From CAIZGX01 sp964385405 (GTDB lineage: Bacteria; Bacteroidota; Bacteroidia; Flavobacteriales_D; Sanyastnellaceae): 5,641 nucleotides of DNA. Of the stretch, positions 5,291-5,641 are shown piece by piece. The notes under the pieces were generated by a model that was given only the letters and a program-made list of their open reading frames with translations, was not told the DNA's origin and made no database searches. A program made the position numbers and the translations under genes. Location: the NCBI GenBank assembly GCA_964385405.1, contig CAYLOT010000044.1:1-5641 (forward strand), written 5' to 3'. The first letter of the stretch is position 1. The number at the start of each line of letters is the position of its first letter.

Positions 5291-5641
5291 GACCAACGCA
5301 TTAGCATCTTAATTTGGATTTCGCTTGCCGCTTTTTATTTGACATACAAAGAGATTGCTGCCTTCTATTACCCAACAAGTAGTATCGTTTTTCAATATGA
5401 CACCATAGCTGCTGCTGAAACTGATTCTCTAAGCATCAACCATATAAAAAATTTCTCGAAAGAGGAAATCACATCTGTTGAGATAAACAGTGCTGACTCA
5501 GTTGACTTACTAAAGCTTAAAATACCCGGATATTTAATCTCAAAAATTATTCTTTACCGCAAGCAGCTCGGTGGATATGCCAACAGATTTCAACTTTTAG
5601 AAATTTATCATTTCCCTGAAAGCATTTTCGAAAGAATTCAT
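5267..5641 (+). CDS. Helix-hairpin-helix domain membrane protein (ComEA-like domain), N-terminal part, cut by the window edge
   Basis: The frame from the ATG at 5267 is open to the window end, giving 125 residues. A single hydrophobic segment, about residues 12-27 (ISILIWISLAAFYLTY), after a short charged N-terminus suggests a membrane anchor or uncleaved signal. A polar linker (about 30-70) follows. Residues 71-124 resemble a helix-hairpin-helix domain of the ComEA type: VEINSADSVDLLKL, then KIPGYLISKIILYRKQLGGY and FQLLEIY. The family motif INxAdxxxLxxLPGIG...A..Ii.yR...G.f is clear overall, but the central GxG hairpin is poor here (KIPGYL instead of PGIGP). Related Bacteroidota proteins of this layout carry further HHH copies downstream and have no firmly known role; DNA binding is inferred from the domain only. 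There is no Shine-Dalgarno sequence. A weak -7-like TACGTTTT (5213-5220) lies 46 nt upstream. The right-hand end is outside the window. Confidence 0.82.
   Translation, partial: MKTQLLSRDQRISILIWISLAAFYLTYKEIAAFYYPTSSIVFQYDTIAAAETDSLSINHIKNFSKEEITSVEINSADSVDLLKLKIPGYLISKIILYRKQLGGYANRFQLLEIYHFPESIFERIH

Noticed and set aside
1..5641. CRISPR array, insertion sequence, phage or defence genes
   Set aside because: No regularly spaced repeats, terminal inverted repeats, transposase, integrase or defence-type domains were found on either strand; the genes look like ordinary chromosomal ones.

Overview
The window looks like chromosomal DNA of a member of the Bacteroidota, probably the order Flavobacteriales. 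Four things point there: promoter boxes of the TAnnTTTG type, no Shine-Dalgarno sequences before the start codons, a DUF5606-type protein known mainly from this phylum, and a secreted protein ending in a type B C-terminal signal of the type IX secretion system (T9SS). The genus cannot be told from the sequence.

Layout. Positions 1-280 (minus strand) hold the first 93 codons of a family 9 glycosyltransferase (LPS heptosyltransferase type), running off the left edge. A 45-bp divergent gap separates it from a TatD-family metal-dependent hydrolase (326-1093, plus). A bidirectional terminator (1116-1143) divides tatD from a convergent tRNA-Val(TAC) (1148-1222, minus), which has its own promoter. 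Next is a DUF5606-type gene (1276-1710, minus). An 87-bp divergent gap follows, then a cytoplasmic type I L-asparaginase (1798-2820, plus). After 39 bp comes a 744-residue secreted protein (2860-5094, plus) made of a signal peptide, an L-type lectin domain, six Ig-like two-cysteine modules and the T9SS type B sorting domain. A 172-bp gap with weak hairpins leads to a helix-hairpin-helix membrane protein (5267 to the right edge, plus), cut by the window end.

How the genes fit together. Most are independent housekeeping genes: envelope sugar transfer, nuclease or hydrolase, tRNA, asparagine catabolism. The lectin protein is the clearest accessory function, a probable cell-surface or secreted glycan-binding adhesin. 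ansA and the lectin gene are close and codirectional with no terminator between them, so read-through is possible, but the lectin gene has its own promoter-like element and no functional link is evident.

No convincing undescribed multi-gene system is visible. The observations most worth following are: the same 4-nt spacing between a TAnnTTTG-like box and ATG before three genes, suggesting leaderless mRNAs; substitutions at positions matching the allosteric site of E. coli AnsA; the modular lectin; and a hairpin that places the last gene's start codon in its loop.
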